The notes beneath the pieces were generated by a model, which ran no database searches, had not been told where the DNA came from, and saw only the letters and a program-made list of their open reading frames with translations. Source: Pseudomonadota bacterium (GTDB lineage Bacteria; Pseudomonadota; Gammaproteobacteria; Burkholderiales; Ferrovaceae). From it: a stretch of 64,000 nt of DNA. Positions 21,268 through 33,000 of this stretch are shown here, one piece after another (the stretch's first letter is position 1; every line of letters starts with the position of its first letter). A program made the translations under genes and the position numbers. Location: positions 20,706 through 84,705 of the forward strand of contig JAJZFH010000045.1 in the NCBI GenBank assembly GCA_021805445.1. The letters run 5' to 3'.

Positions 21268-21450
21268 TCAAATTTCAATCAATTCAAAATCTTCCTTGCG
21301 TGCCCCGCACTCCGGGCAGACCCAGTTTATGGGGACATCCGCCCAGCGGGTCCCCGGCGCGATGCCTTCCTCGGGTGCCCCCAATTCTTCATCATAAATA
21401 TAGCCACAAATCAGGCACAGCCAGGTTTTATAACCTTGTTCAGAATCCAT
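21268..21450 (-). CDS. Rubredoxin
   Basis: A small one-iron electron carrier of 60 residues. The iron ligands are the two CxxC pairs, Cys12/Cys15 (WLCLICGYIYDEELG) and Cys45/Cys48 (NWVCPECGARKEDFE), with the invariant hydrophobic core (Y, W, F) between. The redox partner is not encoded nearby. It starts an apparent minus-strand operon with argS, a neighbourhood seen in other betaproteobacteria but without an obvious functional link. Confidence 0.95.
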   Translation of the reverse strand: MDSEQGYKTWLCLICGYIYDEELGAPEEGIAPGTRWADVPINWVCPECGARKEDFELIEI

Positions 21451-21557
21451 GAGTGTCTCGAATACGTTAGAATGTAACAGCGGCGGACGACAAAATGGGC
21501 GAAACCCGTCGATCCACCGCCATGATAAAACTTATCCACCCTCAAGAGCAACCATCT

Positions 21558-22385
21558 ATGATGCCTGCCCCCCCCGCCGTTTTGGTGTTTGCAGCCACGG
21601 ATCCCAGTGGAGGTGCGGGATTACAAGCAGATCTGCTGACTCTTTCCAGTATGGGATGCCATCCGTTGTCGGTCGTGACCGGAATTACGGTCCAGGATAC
21701 GACCGGGGTCGAAGACATACTGGCGATGGATGCGGAATGGGTGGTGGATCAGGCGCGTTGTATTCTGGAAGATGTGCCTGTGGCAGTATTCAAATTGGGG
21801 GTTCTGGGCAGTGTGGAAATCATCGCCGCCATTGCTGAAATCGTCGCCGATTATCCGGAAGTGCCTCTGGTACTCGATCCGGTATTGACCAGTGGACGGG
21901 GCGACGAATTGGCCAATGAGGAAATGCTCGAGGCGTTGCGCGATCTGATCCTGCCCCAAACCTCTCTGGTCACTCCGAATGTCATGGAATTGATGCGTCT
22001 GGCCTATGATGAGGCGCCAGAAGAAGAACGTCCTGATTATGCGCGCGCAGCCATGGAAGTGTTGGAAAGCGGTTGCGAATTCGTTCTGGTGACGGGGACT
22101 CACGCACCGGGCGTGCAGGTGGTCAATACGTTGTACGGACGTGAAGGCATCATCCGTTCCGATCGTTGGGAACGGCTTCCGGGCAGTTACCACGGTTCCG
22201 GATGTACCCTGAGTAGCGCCATTGCTGCCAGTCTGGCGCAGGGGCTACCCATTCCGGAAGCGGTGGCAGAGGCGCAGGACTATACTTGGCAAACCTTGAA
22301 AGAGGGTTATCGTCTCGGTATGGGACAGATCATTCCTGATCGCCTTTTCTGGGCGCGGGAGGAACCGCGCAACGATGTCCATTGA
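21558..22385 (+). CDS. thiD: Hydroxymethylpyrimidine kinase / phosphomethylpyrimidine kinase
   Basis: ThiD phosphorylates HMP twice to HMP-diphosphate for thiamine synthesis. The 275-residue ribokinase-fold protein has the N-terminal substrate motif FAATDPSGGAGLQADL, the ATP-binding strand LVTGTHAPG, and the anion-hole and catalytic region YHGSGCTLSSAIAASLAQG. ATG 21558 is preferred because homology begins directly after it; in-frame starts at 21495 and 21522 exist without ribosome sites. It overlaps thiE by 11 bp. thiC is located separately at 40.3 kb. Confidence 0.93.
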   Translation: MMPAPPAVLVFAATDPSGGAGLQADLLTLSSMGCHPLSVVTGITVQDTTGVEDILAMDAEWVVDQARCILEDVPVAVFKLGVLGSVEIIAAIAEIVADYPEVPLVLDPVLTSGRGDELANEEMLEALRDLILPQTSLVTPNVMELMRLAYDEAPEEERPDYARAAMEVLESGCEFVLVTGTHAPGVQVVNTLYGREGIIRSDRWERLPGSYHGSGCTLSSAIAASLAQGLPIPEAVAEAQDYTWQTLKEGYRLGMGQIIPDRLFWAREEPRNDVH

Positions 22386-22992
22386 ACCCGGTAAAATTCG
22401 GGGACTCTACGGCATTACCCCGGAGTTGGGTGACACCGCCGACTTGCTTGGAAGAGTGAGATCAGCCTTTCTGGGGGGGATGTCTGTACTGCAGTACCGC
22501 GTCAAATCCCTCGAGATTTCCTTGCGCCGGAGGCAACTGAAGCAGTTGCGCGCACTCTGCGACGAGTTTGGCGCGCCTTTGATTCTCAATGACGGAGGGC
22601 TTCCTGAGTGGGAAGGGGGGCTGCATGTCGGGTTGGAGGACGCGCCTCCGGAAGAATGGACCCAATTGGCGAACCGAAGGCTATTGGGCGTTTCTTGCTA
22701 TGCAGATCTGAAACGGGCGCAGGCGGCGGAAGCAGCGGGAGCCGCCTATATCGCCCTGGGTTGCTTCTTTCCCTCATCGACCAAGCCGGAGGCTTCGCCC
22801 GCCACGCTGGATATTCTTCGCGCCAGCCGTGCCCAACTCCATATTCCCATCGTCGTGATTGGCGGAATTACCCCCGCTCGGGTCGCAGAACTGCGTGCGG
22901 CAGGAGCCGATGCCGTGGCCGTTTTGAGTGGACTGTTCGATGCACCGGACATCACGGGCCGGGCGCGGGAATATACCGCGAATTTTGAATGA
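22375..22992 (+). CDS. thiE: Thiamine-phosphate synthase
   Basis: ThiE couples HMP-PP with thiazole phosphate to make thiamine monophosphate. The 205-residue TIM-barrel protein shows LYGITPE, VLQYRVKSLE (the usual Q-x-R-x-K motif), a nucleotide region LILNDG, the GLEDAP segment where many ThiE have GQxD, GCFFPSSTKP, and the phosphate-binding VVIGGITPARVAELRAAGADAVAVLSGLF. LxxExxP replaces the commoner GQ-D-P. It overlaps thiD, so the two are translationally coupled. Confidence 0.92.
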   Translation: MSIEPGKIRGLYGITPELGDTADLLGRVRSAFLGGMSVLQYRVKSLEISLRRRQLKQLRALCDEFGAPLILNDGGLPEWEGGLHVGLEDAPPEEWTQLANRRLLGVSCYADLKRAQAAEAAGAAYIALGCFFPSSTKPEASPATLDILRASRAQLHIPIVVIGGITPARVAELRAAGADAVAVLSGLFDAPDITGRAREYTANFE

Positions 22993-23012
22993 TCTGGAGT
23001 GGGCCAGGCGCG

Positions 23013-23018
23013 TATAAT
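23013..23018 (+). promoter_or_regulatory. Possible -10 element of hemL
   Basis: A perfect TATAAT lies 36 bp before the hemL ATG in the thiE/hemL gap. No good -35 hexamer is found at 16-18 bp (best ATGATC, 3 of 6), and there is no extended -10 TG. A weak or activator-dependent promoter is possible. Confidence 0.3.
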
Positions 23019-23053
23019 GGCGTTTGGCCACTGACTCGGATTTTGGAATTTCC

Positions 23054-24330
23054 ATGACGACCAATCAGAAGTTATTTGAACGTGCCCAGAAATCCATTCC
23101 CGGGGGGGTCAACTCTCCGGTGCGGGCCTTCCGTAGCGTGGGCGGTACGCCACGTTTTCTGACGCACGGGAAGGGTCCCCGCGTCTGGGATGTGGAGGGC
23201 AAGGAATATATCGATTATGTGTGTTCTTGGGGACCGCTTCTGCATGGACATGCCCATCCCTCCGTCATCCAGGCGGTGAAGGCCAGTGTCGAGCGGGGGT
23301 TGAGTTTTGGAGCCCCCACGGCTCTGGAAGTGGAGTTTGCCGAAAAACTGATACAACTCCTTCCTTCTCTGGAAATGGTTCGTCTGACCAGTTCGGGTAC
23401 GGAAGCCACCATGAGTGCCATTCGTCTGGCCCGCGGGTTTACCGGTCGTAATCTCATCGTTAAATTTGAGGGGTGTTACCACGGGCATGGGGATGCCTTG
23501 CTGGTCAAGGCAGGCTCCGGGGCGTTGACCTTTGGTCAGCCCGATTCCGGAGGAATACCTGCAGAACTGGCCGCTCAAACCCTGGTTCTCGAATATAACC
23601 ATATGGGACAGTTGGAAGAATTATTCTCCGCCCGGGGCAATCAGATTGCCGCCGTCATCGTTGAACCCGTGGCAGGCAACATGAACATGGTATTGCCGCG
23701 CCCCGGGTTTCTCTCAAAATTGCGCGAATTGACCACGGTCTATGGCAGCGTCTTGATTTTTGATGAGGTGATGACGGGATTCCGGGTGGCGTTGGGCGGG
23801 GCACAGTCTCTTTACGGCATTCGTCCTGATTTGACGACTCTGGGCAAGGTGATCGGTGGCGGGATGCCCTTGGCCGCCTTTGGGGGACGGCGCGACATCA
23901 TGGAATATCTGGCCCCTCTTGGGCCGGTGTATCAGGCCGGGACCTTATCCGGCAATCCGGTGGCCGTGACGGCAGGTTTGGTGAATCTTCATCTGGCCTG
24001 CGCCGATGGACTGTATGAACGCTTGGGCGAAATGACCCGGACGCTGACGGAGGGCATTGTGGAAGTAGGTCGCAATGCAGGATATGCCCTGTCTACCTGT
24101 TCACTGGGGGGCATGTTCGGGCTGTATTTTCGTGAAAAGTTGCCCAATACACTGACCGAGGTGATGGAATCGGACCGGTTTGCTTTTAATGCATTCTTTC
24201 AGGGGATGCTCGATGAAGGAATCTACCTTGCGCCCTCAGCCTTCGAGGCTGGTTTTGTCTCCACGGCGCATACCAGCGTGGATCTGGATCAGACGCTCAG
24301 CGCGGCAGAACGGGTGTTCAAACAACTGAG

Positions 24331-24334
<4 letters not shown>
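23054..24334 (+). CDS. hemL: Glutamate-1-semialdehyde 2,1-aminomutase
   Basis: HemL converts glutamate-1-semialdehyde to 5-aminolevulinate in the C5 haem pathway, using PLP. The 426-residue protein starts [26 protein letters not shown] (substrate-binding region), has the PLP phosphate-binding [16 protein letters not shown], the DEVMTGFRV aspartate that binds the pyridine nitrogen, and the Schiff-base lysine in [20 protein letters not shown] 23054 is chosen over an open extension to 23024 on homology. It overlaps engB by 4 bp. hemB and hemE are also in this window. Confidence 0.96.
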
Positions 24335-25987
<1,653 letters not shown>

Positions 25988-28243
25988 TCAGTTGTTTTGT
26001 GCGGCAGAGGCATAGGTATAATCGTCGATGTGGTCTGATGCGGTACTGGCTCGTCCGGTCTTGGGGTCGACGGCAACGATCTCGATACCGGGAGGCATGA
26101 TGGATTCACTTTCCGGAACGGTCTTCAAGGCGGTTCCCATGTAATCCATCCAAATCGGTAAGGCCGCTTGGGCGCCCGTTTCCTGAGGCCCCAAAGAGTT
26201 CGGCTTGTCGAAGCCGACCCAGGCCACGGCGACCAAACTGGGTTGAAAACCACAGAACCAGGCATCGACGTGATCGTTGGTGGTACCGGTTTTGCCAGCC
26301 AGATCCTGGCGCCCCAGACTCAATGCCCGAGTGGCCGTGCCCATGCGAATGACATCCTTCATCATGCTGGTCATGATGAAGGCATTGCGCGGGTCGATCA
26401 CCTGTTCGGCACCTTCACCGGCCAGAACGGGTTGTGTACGGCCGAGGGGTTTTCCGCTACTGTCCAGAATTTGATCGATGAAATAGGGTTTGACCCGAAA
26501 TCCTCCATTGGCAAAGACCGCATAGGCTGTGGCCATTTGTAGGGGGGTGGCTTCGCCTGCACCCAGGGCCATGCTCAAATAAGCGGGTTGACGATTGGCT
26601 TCAAATCCGAATCGCTTGACATATTCCTGGGCATAACCGGGGCCAATGGCTTGTAACACGCGAATGGCAACCATGTTTTTCGATTCGGCCAGCCCGATAC
26701 GCAGGCGAATCGGACCCAAATATTCATTTTCATAGTTATGAGGTTCCCAGGCTTCGCCACCATTCTGGTTGGGATCATGGATGACGATGGGACTGTCGTC
26801 GACCAGGGTGAAAGGGGTGAATCCTTTTTCCAGAGCCGCCGAGTAGATGAATGGTTTGAAACTGGAGCCGGGTTGACGGTAGGCCTGGATGACATGATTA
26901 TATTTGGTGCGATTGAAGTCAAATCCTCCCACCAAGGCACGGATGGCTCCACTGTGCGTATCGAGAGAAACCAGGGCAGCCTCTGCTTTGGGATACTGAA
27001 CGATGATCCAACCGGATTTGTCGTTCCGCATGACGCGAATCAGGGAACCGCGCTTGATCCGACGATCGGCACTCGTTTTCGAACCCAGACTGGCGCGCAC
27101 AAACGTCAAGGCACCGTCCTTGAGGATCATGGGCCCTACATTCTTTATGTAAGCGCTTACTTCCTTCTCCGAGGCTGATTCAACTACGGCAGGGTACAAC
27201 TCGTTGGTGATTTCCAGGTCCCCCAGCGAGTCTTCGAAATCGGCAATCGTGGCACCGCTGGCGGGAAGATCCAGCGTGGCTTCGGGTCCGCGATAGCCAT
27301 GTCGCTGATCATAGGCCAGGACGCCATCGCGTACGGCGCGGAAAGCGGCATCCTGATCCGCCTTGAGGAGTGTGGTGATGACGCTGTAGCCGGAGGAATA
27401 AACCCCGTCTCCATAGGTTTGAACCATGTACTGACGGACCATTTCGGTGGCATAGTCAGCGCGGGTCAGGGCATTGGCATGGTAGGACGAGGCGTGCCCC
27501 GGTTTATGCAGTGCCAGGGCATAGTCGGCATCACTGAGGTACTTCAGGTCGTGCATGCGGCGTAATACATACTGTTGACGCAGCGCTGCCCGCTGTGGGT
27601 TGATGATGGGGTTGTAGCGCGAGGGGGCTTTGGGCAGTCCAGCCAGCATGGCCATTTCCGCAACGCTGAGTTGAGACAGGGGTTTGCCGTAATACACCAC
27701 GGCGGCGGCACCAAAGCCATAAGCACGTTGCCCGAGATAGATCTGGTTGATGTACAACTCGAGGATCTGATCTTTGGTCAGGTTGCTTTCGATCTTGTAA
27801 GACAGCAGGACTTCGGATAACTTGCGTGTCAGTGTGCGTTCATTGGTCAGGAAGAAATTACGTGCCACCTGCATGGTGATGGTGCTGGCTCCTTCCTTGG
27901 CCGAGTGGGAAAACACATCCGCCAGCATGGCACGCAGAACCCCCTGGAAGTCCACGGCACCATGCTGGTAGAATCGATCATCTTCGGCAGCCAGAATGGC
28001 GTGGCGCATGTTGAGAGGGACTTCGGTCAATTTGAGCATGGCGCGTCGTTCCTCCCCAAATTCGCCGATCAATTGGTGGTCAGCGGTGTAGACCCGTAAT
28101 GGCAACTTGGGGCGATAGTCGGTGACGGCATCCAGACTGGGAAGTTTGGGGTAAAGCAAAGCCAGGGTCATGACCACGATACCCACCGCTACGGTGCCGA
28201 GAGTGACCAGAAAGATCAGGGGGTAGAGGAGAAATTTGGGCAA
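25988..28243 (-). CDS. mrcA: Penicillin-binding protein 1A (bifunctional peptidoglycan glycosyltransferase/transpeptidase)
   Basis: Class A PBP polymerises glycan strands and cross-links peptides. The 751-residue product has one N-terminal membrane anchor (LLYPLIFLVTLGTVAVGIVV). Its GT51 domain includes AILAAEDDRFYQHGAVDFQG, with the catalytic glutamate, and GASTITMQVARNFFL. An OB-like insert follows, then the transpeptidase domain with SSFKPF (SxxK), SKN (SxN) and AGKTGTTNDHVDAWF (KTG). It is somewhat shorter than E. coli PBP1A. A TATAAT on the minus strand (28277-28272) 29 bp before the start might be its -10, but no matching -35 is seen. Confidence 0.95.
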   Translation of the reverse strand: MPKFLLYPLIFLVTLGTVAVGIVVMTLALLYPKLPSLDAVTDYRPKLPLRVYTADHQLIGEFGEERRAMLKLTEVPLNMRHAILAAEDDRFYQHGAVDFQGVLRAMLADVFSHSAKEGASTITMQVARNFFLTNERTLTRKLSEVLLSYKIESNLTKDQILELYINQIYLGQRAYGFGAAAVVYYGKPLSQLSVAEMAMLAGLPKAPSRYNPIINPQRAALRQQYVLRRMHDLKYLSDADYALALHKPGHASSYHANALTRADYATEMVRQYMVQTYGDGVYSSGYSVITTLLKADQDAAFRAVRDGVLAYDQRHGYRGPEATLDLPASGATIADFEDSLGDLEITNELYPAVVESASEKEVSAYIKNVGPMILKDGALTFVRASLGSKTSADRRIKRGSLIRVMRNDKSGWIIVQYPKAEAALVSLDTHSGAIRALVGGFDFNRTKYNHVIQAYRQPGSSFKPFIYSAALEKGFTPFTLVDDSPIVIHDPNQNGGEAWEPHNYENEYLGPIRLRIGLAESKNMVAIRVLQAIGPGYAQEYVKRFGFEANRQPAYLSMALGAGEATPLQMATAYAVFANGGFRVKPYFIDQILDSSGKPLGRTQPVLAGEGAEQVIDPRNAFIMTSMMKDVIRMGTATRALSLGRQDLAGKTGTTNDHVDAWFCGFQPSLVAVAWVGFDKPNSLGPQETGAQAALPIWMDYMGTALKTVPESESIMPPGIEIVAVDPKTGRASTASDHIDDYTYASAAQNN

Positions 28244-28300
28244 CGTGGCACCGTGTCGGGAGTAGGGAGGGATTATACTTGGTCTTGGGAGAAGCGTCTT

Positions 28301-29410
28301 TCAAGGTGCGATGAAACGTCCTTGTCCGGGGGTCAGGACGGCTTCCAGCAGGTCCTGGCGTGTCACGGGAGTCAGGCAGGCTTGGCCCAGAGCGTTGAGA
28401 AGTACGAAACGCAGGGAACCCGCCTCCACTTTTTTGTCTCCGGCCATGAGGTCCAGGTACCGTTGGCTCCCCAGGTTGGGCGCTTGGGTCGGCAGGCCAG
28501 CCCGTTCAAAGAGGGTCACCATGCGTTGCAGATCCTTGGGGTCAAGCCAGCCCAGCCGTTCGGACAGGTCAGCAGCCAGCAGGGAGCCGACCGCCACGGC
28601 TTCGCCATGCAACCAGTTTCCATAGCCCAGACCCGTTTCGATGGCATGCCCGAAGGTATGGCCCAGGTTGAGCAGGGCGCGCAGCCCGGTCTGTTCCAGG
28701 GGGTCTGCAGCCACGAGCGCGGACTTGTTGCGGCAAGACGTCAGAATGGCTTGGGCCAGGATCTGGGGCTCTCGTTGCAGCAAAGCATCCAGATGAATTT
28801 CCAACCATTCCAGAAAAGGGAGATCACGGATCAGGCCATATTTGATGACCTCTGCCAAGCCCGCCAGAAATTCCCGCTGAGGCAGGGTATCGAGGGTTGT
28901 GGTGTCGGCCAACACCAAACGAGGTTGATGAAACGCGCCGATCATGTTCTTGCCCAGAGGGTGGTTGATGCCGGTTTTTCCTCCCACGGAAGAATCGACC
29001 TGGGACAGTAGGGTCGTGGGAACTTGAATCAGTGGGACGCCGCGCAGGTAGGTGGCTGCCGCATAACCTGCCAGATCACCCACCACCCCTCCGCCCAGTG
29101 CAATGACGGTGGTTTTTCTATCCGCCCGGTGTTCCAGCAATACATCGTGAATGTGGTTGAAACTGTCACGTGTTTTGTAGGACTCTCCATCGGGCAGTAT
29201 GACGGGAATGACCCGTTGTCCCTCTGTGGTGAGCGTGTGAGCGAGGCGCTCCAGATATAGGGGGGCTACGGTGGTATTGGTCACGATGGCGGAAGTATTG
29301 CCGGCCAGATGAGGAACGATGAGGTCGCTACGGCATAATAATCCGGGTCCTACCTGGATCGGGTAAGAGGGAGAGACTTCAACGAGGAGGGTGTGCAAGG
29401 ACATGGGCAT
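28301..29410 (-). CDS. aroB: 3-dehydroquinate synthase
   Basis: AroB makes 3-dehydroquinate from DAHP, the second step of the shikimate pathway, using NAD+ and a metal. The 369-residue protein has [21 protein letters not shown] (NAD-binding, with the conserved GG-V-GD), [19 protein letters not shown], and the metal ligands in [13 protein letters not shown] and LHGEAVAVG. Two closely spaced ATGs (29410 and 29404) could start it. It overlaps the 3' end of aroK by 32 bp, the usual aroK-aroB pairing. Confidence 0.95.
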   Translation of the reverse strand: MPMSLHTLLVEVSPSYPIQVGPGLLCRSDLIVPHLAGNTSAIVTNTTVAPLYLERLAHTLTTEGQRVIPVILPDGESYKTRDSFNHIHDVLLEHRADRKTTVIALGGGVVGDLAGYAAATYLRGVPLIQVPTTLLSQVDSSVGGKTGINHPLGKNMIGAFHQPRLVLADTTTLDTLPQREFLAGLAEVIKYGLIRDLPFLEWLEIHLDALLQREPQILAQAILTSCRNKSALVAADPLEQTGLRALLNLGHTFGHAIETGLGYGNWLHGEAVAVGSLLAADLSERLGWLDPKDLQRMVTLFERAGLPTQAPNLGSQRYLDLMAGDKKVEAGSLRFVLLNALGQACLTPVTRQDLLEAVLTPGQGRFIAP

Positions 29411-29918
29411 TCAGTTCCAGTTCCAGTTGACAGACAAGCCGTTGTGGGCTTTGTTGGGCGGTATCCACGATCAGGTGAGCGACTTCCCGATAGAGGGGGT
29501 CGCGGATTTCAAATAATTCTTGCAAGCGCGCCTTGGGGTCTCCCGTTTGCAGGAGAGGACGATGGCGATCGTGGCGAGTGCGATGCCAGAGTTGATCCAC
29601 GCTGCCGCGCAGATAAACCACGACTCCCTGCTGGCGCAGACGTTGGCGAGTCAGAGGGCTTAAAATAGCCCCTCCACCGGTGGCCAGAACGATTCCCCGG
29701 CGATGGACCAACTCGCACAAAACGGCCTCCTCACGGGCGCGGAAGCCCGATTCTCCCTCGAGTTCAAAAATGGTGCTGATGCGCACTCCCGTGCGAACTT
29801 CGATCTCATGGTCGGAATCCACGAAGGTCAGGTGCTGATGGCGGGCCAGCAAGCGACCGATGGTGGTCTTGCCCGCGCCCATCAAACCCACCAGAAAGAT
29901 GTTGCACGATTTGTCCAT
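29379..29918 (-). CDS. aroK: Shikimate kinase
   Basis: AroK phosphorylates shikimate at O3 with ATP. The 179-residue P-loop protein begins [21 protein letters not shown] (Walker A GAGKTT), followed by VDSDHEIE (shikimate-binding DxD), [10 protein letters not shown] (shikimate-binding R-x-x-E), [10 protein letters not shown] (GGG loop), and the lid arginines in RHDRHRPLL. The ATG at 29918 is chosen because the frame's longer extension to 30002 has no family similarity. It overlaps aroB and is divergent from gltB across a 176-bp gap. Confidence 0.95.
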   Translation of the reverse strand: MDKSCNIFLVGLMGAGKTTIGRLLARHQHLTFVDSDHEIEVRTGVRISTIFELEGESGFRAREEAVLCELVHRRGIVLATGGGAILSPLTRQRLRQQGVVVYLRGSVDQLWHRTRHDRHRPLLQTGDPKARLQELFEIRDPLYREVAHLIVDTAQQSPQRLVCQLELELNAHVLAHPPR

Positions 29919-29972
29919 CTCGTCATTGTAGCCCAGCTTTGGGTGTTGAAGGCGGGGGGCGCAAGTTAACGG

Positions 29973-30002
29973 TTGATTGAACGGCCCGGCTTGGGGTATC
30001 AT
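29973..30002 (+). promoter_or_regulatory. Candidate promoter of gltBD
   Basis: TTGATT (29973-29978, 4 of 6) and TATCAT (29997-30002, 5 of 6) are spaced 18 bp in the aroK/gltB divergent gap. Initiation near 30009 would give a leader of about 85 nt before the TTG start of gltB. Best candidate seen in this gap but only moderate in quality. Confidence 0.4.
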
Positions 30003-30094
30003 CGCAGACCCGCTTGCGCGTATCCATAACCTGCCCCAGGCTCCGGTTTGTACCTGCGGCGATCGCCCCGTCTTCTGTGTGCTGAGGTGTACCG

Positions 30095-33000
30095 TTGAAC
30101 CATTCGTCCATTCCGTCCGCTCAGGGACTTTATGATCCCGTCCATGAACATGATGCCTGTGGTGTGGGTTTCGTTGCGCACATCAAGGGGCAGAAGAGTC
30201 ATGCCATCGTTCGGCAGGGTCTTCAGATCCTGGAAAATCTGACCCATCGCGGAGCCACGGGCGCCGATCCTCTGGCGGGGGATGGCGCAGGTATCCTGCT
30301 TCAGATCCCTGACGCCTTTTTGCGCCGCGCGGCGGATCAACTGGGATTTGCACTGCCGGAGGCGGGACATTATGCCGTGGGTATGGTTTTTCTGCCGCAA
30401 GATCCCAGAGCGCGCGAAAGTTGTGAAGCCATTCTGGAGCGTTGTGCGCGAGAAGAAGGGGCTGAAGTTTTGGGTTGGCGTACGGTGCCCACTCAAAATC
30501 AGGGGTTGGGGGACAGCGTCAAGCGGGTAGAACCCTTCATCCGCCAGATTTTTCTGGCACGTGGTGTGACCCACGGAGACCAGACCGTATTTGAACGAAA
30601 ATTATTCGTGTTGCGCAAGCGTGCCGAACATGAAGCCGCCCAGAAGGGTTATGATCGGACCCGTTTCTACTTGCCGTCACTGTCGTCCCGTACCCTGATC
30701 TACAAGGGGATGTTACTGGCCGATCAGGTGGGGCAGTATTACACGGACCTGAGCGACGAAAGCCTGGTTTCAGCACTGGCGCTGGTGCACCAGCGTTTTT
30801 CGACCAATACTTTTCCCACTTGGGATCTGGCTCATCCTTTTCGATTCATCGCGCATAACGGGGAAATCAATACGTTGCGCGGGAATGTCAATTGGATGGC
30901 GGCACGTCGCGGTAATCTGGCGTCTGCCCTGCTGGGCGAAGACATGGCCAAAATCTGGCCCATCATCGTGGAAGGTCAGTCGGACTCTGCCGCCTTTGAC
31001 AATGCATTGGAGTTGCTGGTGGCTGGGGGCTATTCCATGGTACAGGCCATGACGCTTCTGATTCCCGAGGCCTGGGCGTGCAATCCCTTGATGGACGGGG
31101 CACGCCGGGACTACTACGAATATCATGCAGCGCTGATGGAGCCGTGGGATGGGCCTGCCGCCGTGGCTTTTACCGATGGGCGTCAGATCGGTGCCACCCT
31201 GGATCGCAATGGTTTGCGTCCTGCCCGCTACTTGCAGACCCGTGACGATCTGGTATTGATGGCCTCGGAAATGGGGGTATTGCCCATTCCCGAGCATAAG
31301 ATCATCAAGAAATGGCGCCTGCAACCCGGCAAGATGTTCCTGATCGATCTGGAGCAGGGGCGTATCGTCAGCGATGCCGAAATCAAGTCTGGCCTGGCCA
31401 GTCAGCATCCCTACCGTCAATGGCTGGAAGAGACTCAGATCCGTCTCGAGTCCTTGCCGACCCCTGCATCTGCCACGGAAGAAAAATCGACCGCTGCCGT
31501 TGTGCTCGATCACCAGCAAGCCTTTGGCATGACCGAGGAAGAACTCAAGTTCGTCCTGGCACCCATGGTGACCAGTGCTCAGGAGGCCGTGGGTTCCATG
31601 GGGGACGACACGCCGCTGGCAGTGTTGTCGAACCGTTCCAAGTCGCTCTACCAGTATTTTCGGCAGCTTTTTGCTCAGGTCACCAATCCGCCCATCGATC
31701 CGATTCGTGAAGAGTTGGTCATGTCTCTGGTGTCTTTCATTGGACCACGTCCCAACTTGTTGGCGGTAGACGAAGCAGATCCCCAACCTCGTCTGGAGGT
31801 GGAGCAACCGGTCTTGCTGCCGGAAGACATGGGTTGCCTGCGCGCGATCGCCAGTCTCACGGCAGGTCGCTTCCGGGTTTCTACCTTGTCGATCTGTGCG
31901 CCCCTCCAGGAAGGGGTGACGGGACTGGCGGCCAGGTTGGAAACGCTCTGCATTCAGGCAGTAGACGCCGTTCGTTCGGGCAGTAACATCCTGATTTTAT
32001 CCGATCGTTCCGTGGGTCCGGCGCAGGTGGCGATCCCTGCTTTGCTTGCCACGGCAGCAGTGCATCATTACCTCGTGCGTGAAGGACTGCGTACGGCCAC
32101 GGGTTTGGTGGTGGAGACCGGGTCTGCCCGGGAAGTCCATCACTTTGCACTGCTCGTGGGCTATGGTGCAGAGGCCGTGTATCCCTGGCTGGTTTATGAA
32201 ACCCTGGAGCAGGGCAATGGCGTGTTCCTGAATGCGGATGTCACCCCCAAGGAAATGCGCAAGCGTTTTTCCAAGGCCGTTTCCAAGGGACTGCTCAAGG
32301 TTATGTCCAAAATGGGGATTTCCACGGTTCAATCCTATTGTGGTGCCCAGATTTTTGAAGCCATCGGGTTGAGTGCTTCCTTTGTGCGGCGTTTCTTCAC
32401 GGGAACGGCCTCTGTGGTTGAAGGAATCGGATTGGCCGAGGTTCTGGAAGAAAATCTGCGCCTGCATCGCATGGCGTATTCCACAGGACTGTTGTATCAG
32501 GAGGCGCTCGATGCCGGGGGGGAGTATGCTTACCGCATCCGTGGGGAAGCCCACATGTGGACTCCGGAAAGTATCTCCAAATTGCAGCATGCGACCCGTT
32601 CCGGAAACTATGCCACTTACCAGGAATATGCTCGGGCCATCAACGATCAGGCCGAGCGATGGATGACCTTGCGGGGTCTTTTTGAATTCAAGCATGCGGC
32701 GCAGCCCCTTTCCCTCTCTGAGGTGGAAGCCGCAACTTCCATTGTCAAGCGTTTTGCCACGGGTGCCATGTCTCTGGGATCCATTTCTCAGGAGGCGCAC
32801 AGTACTCTGGCCATTGCCATGAACCGCCTGGGGGGGAAATCCAATACCGGCGAAGGGGGGGAAGATCCCGCACGGTTCCGTCCATTGTCCAACGGGGATT
32901 CCATGCGTTCGGCCATCAAGCAGGTCGCTTCCGGGCGTTTTGGCGTGACGGCAGAGTATCTGGTCAATGCCGATGATATTCAAATCAAAATGGCACAGGG

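Noticed and set aside
21532..21540. TTATCCACC, an 8-of-9 DnaA box near thiD
   Set aside because: A single imperfect match in isolation, expected by chance in 64 kb.
21451..21557. Possible TPP riboswitch before thiD
   Set aside because: The gap to rubredoxin is about 107 bp and lacks the conserved TPP-aptamer elements.
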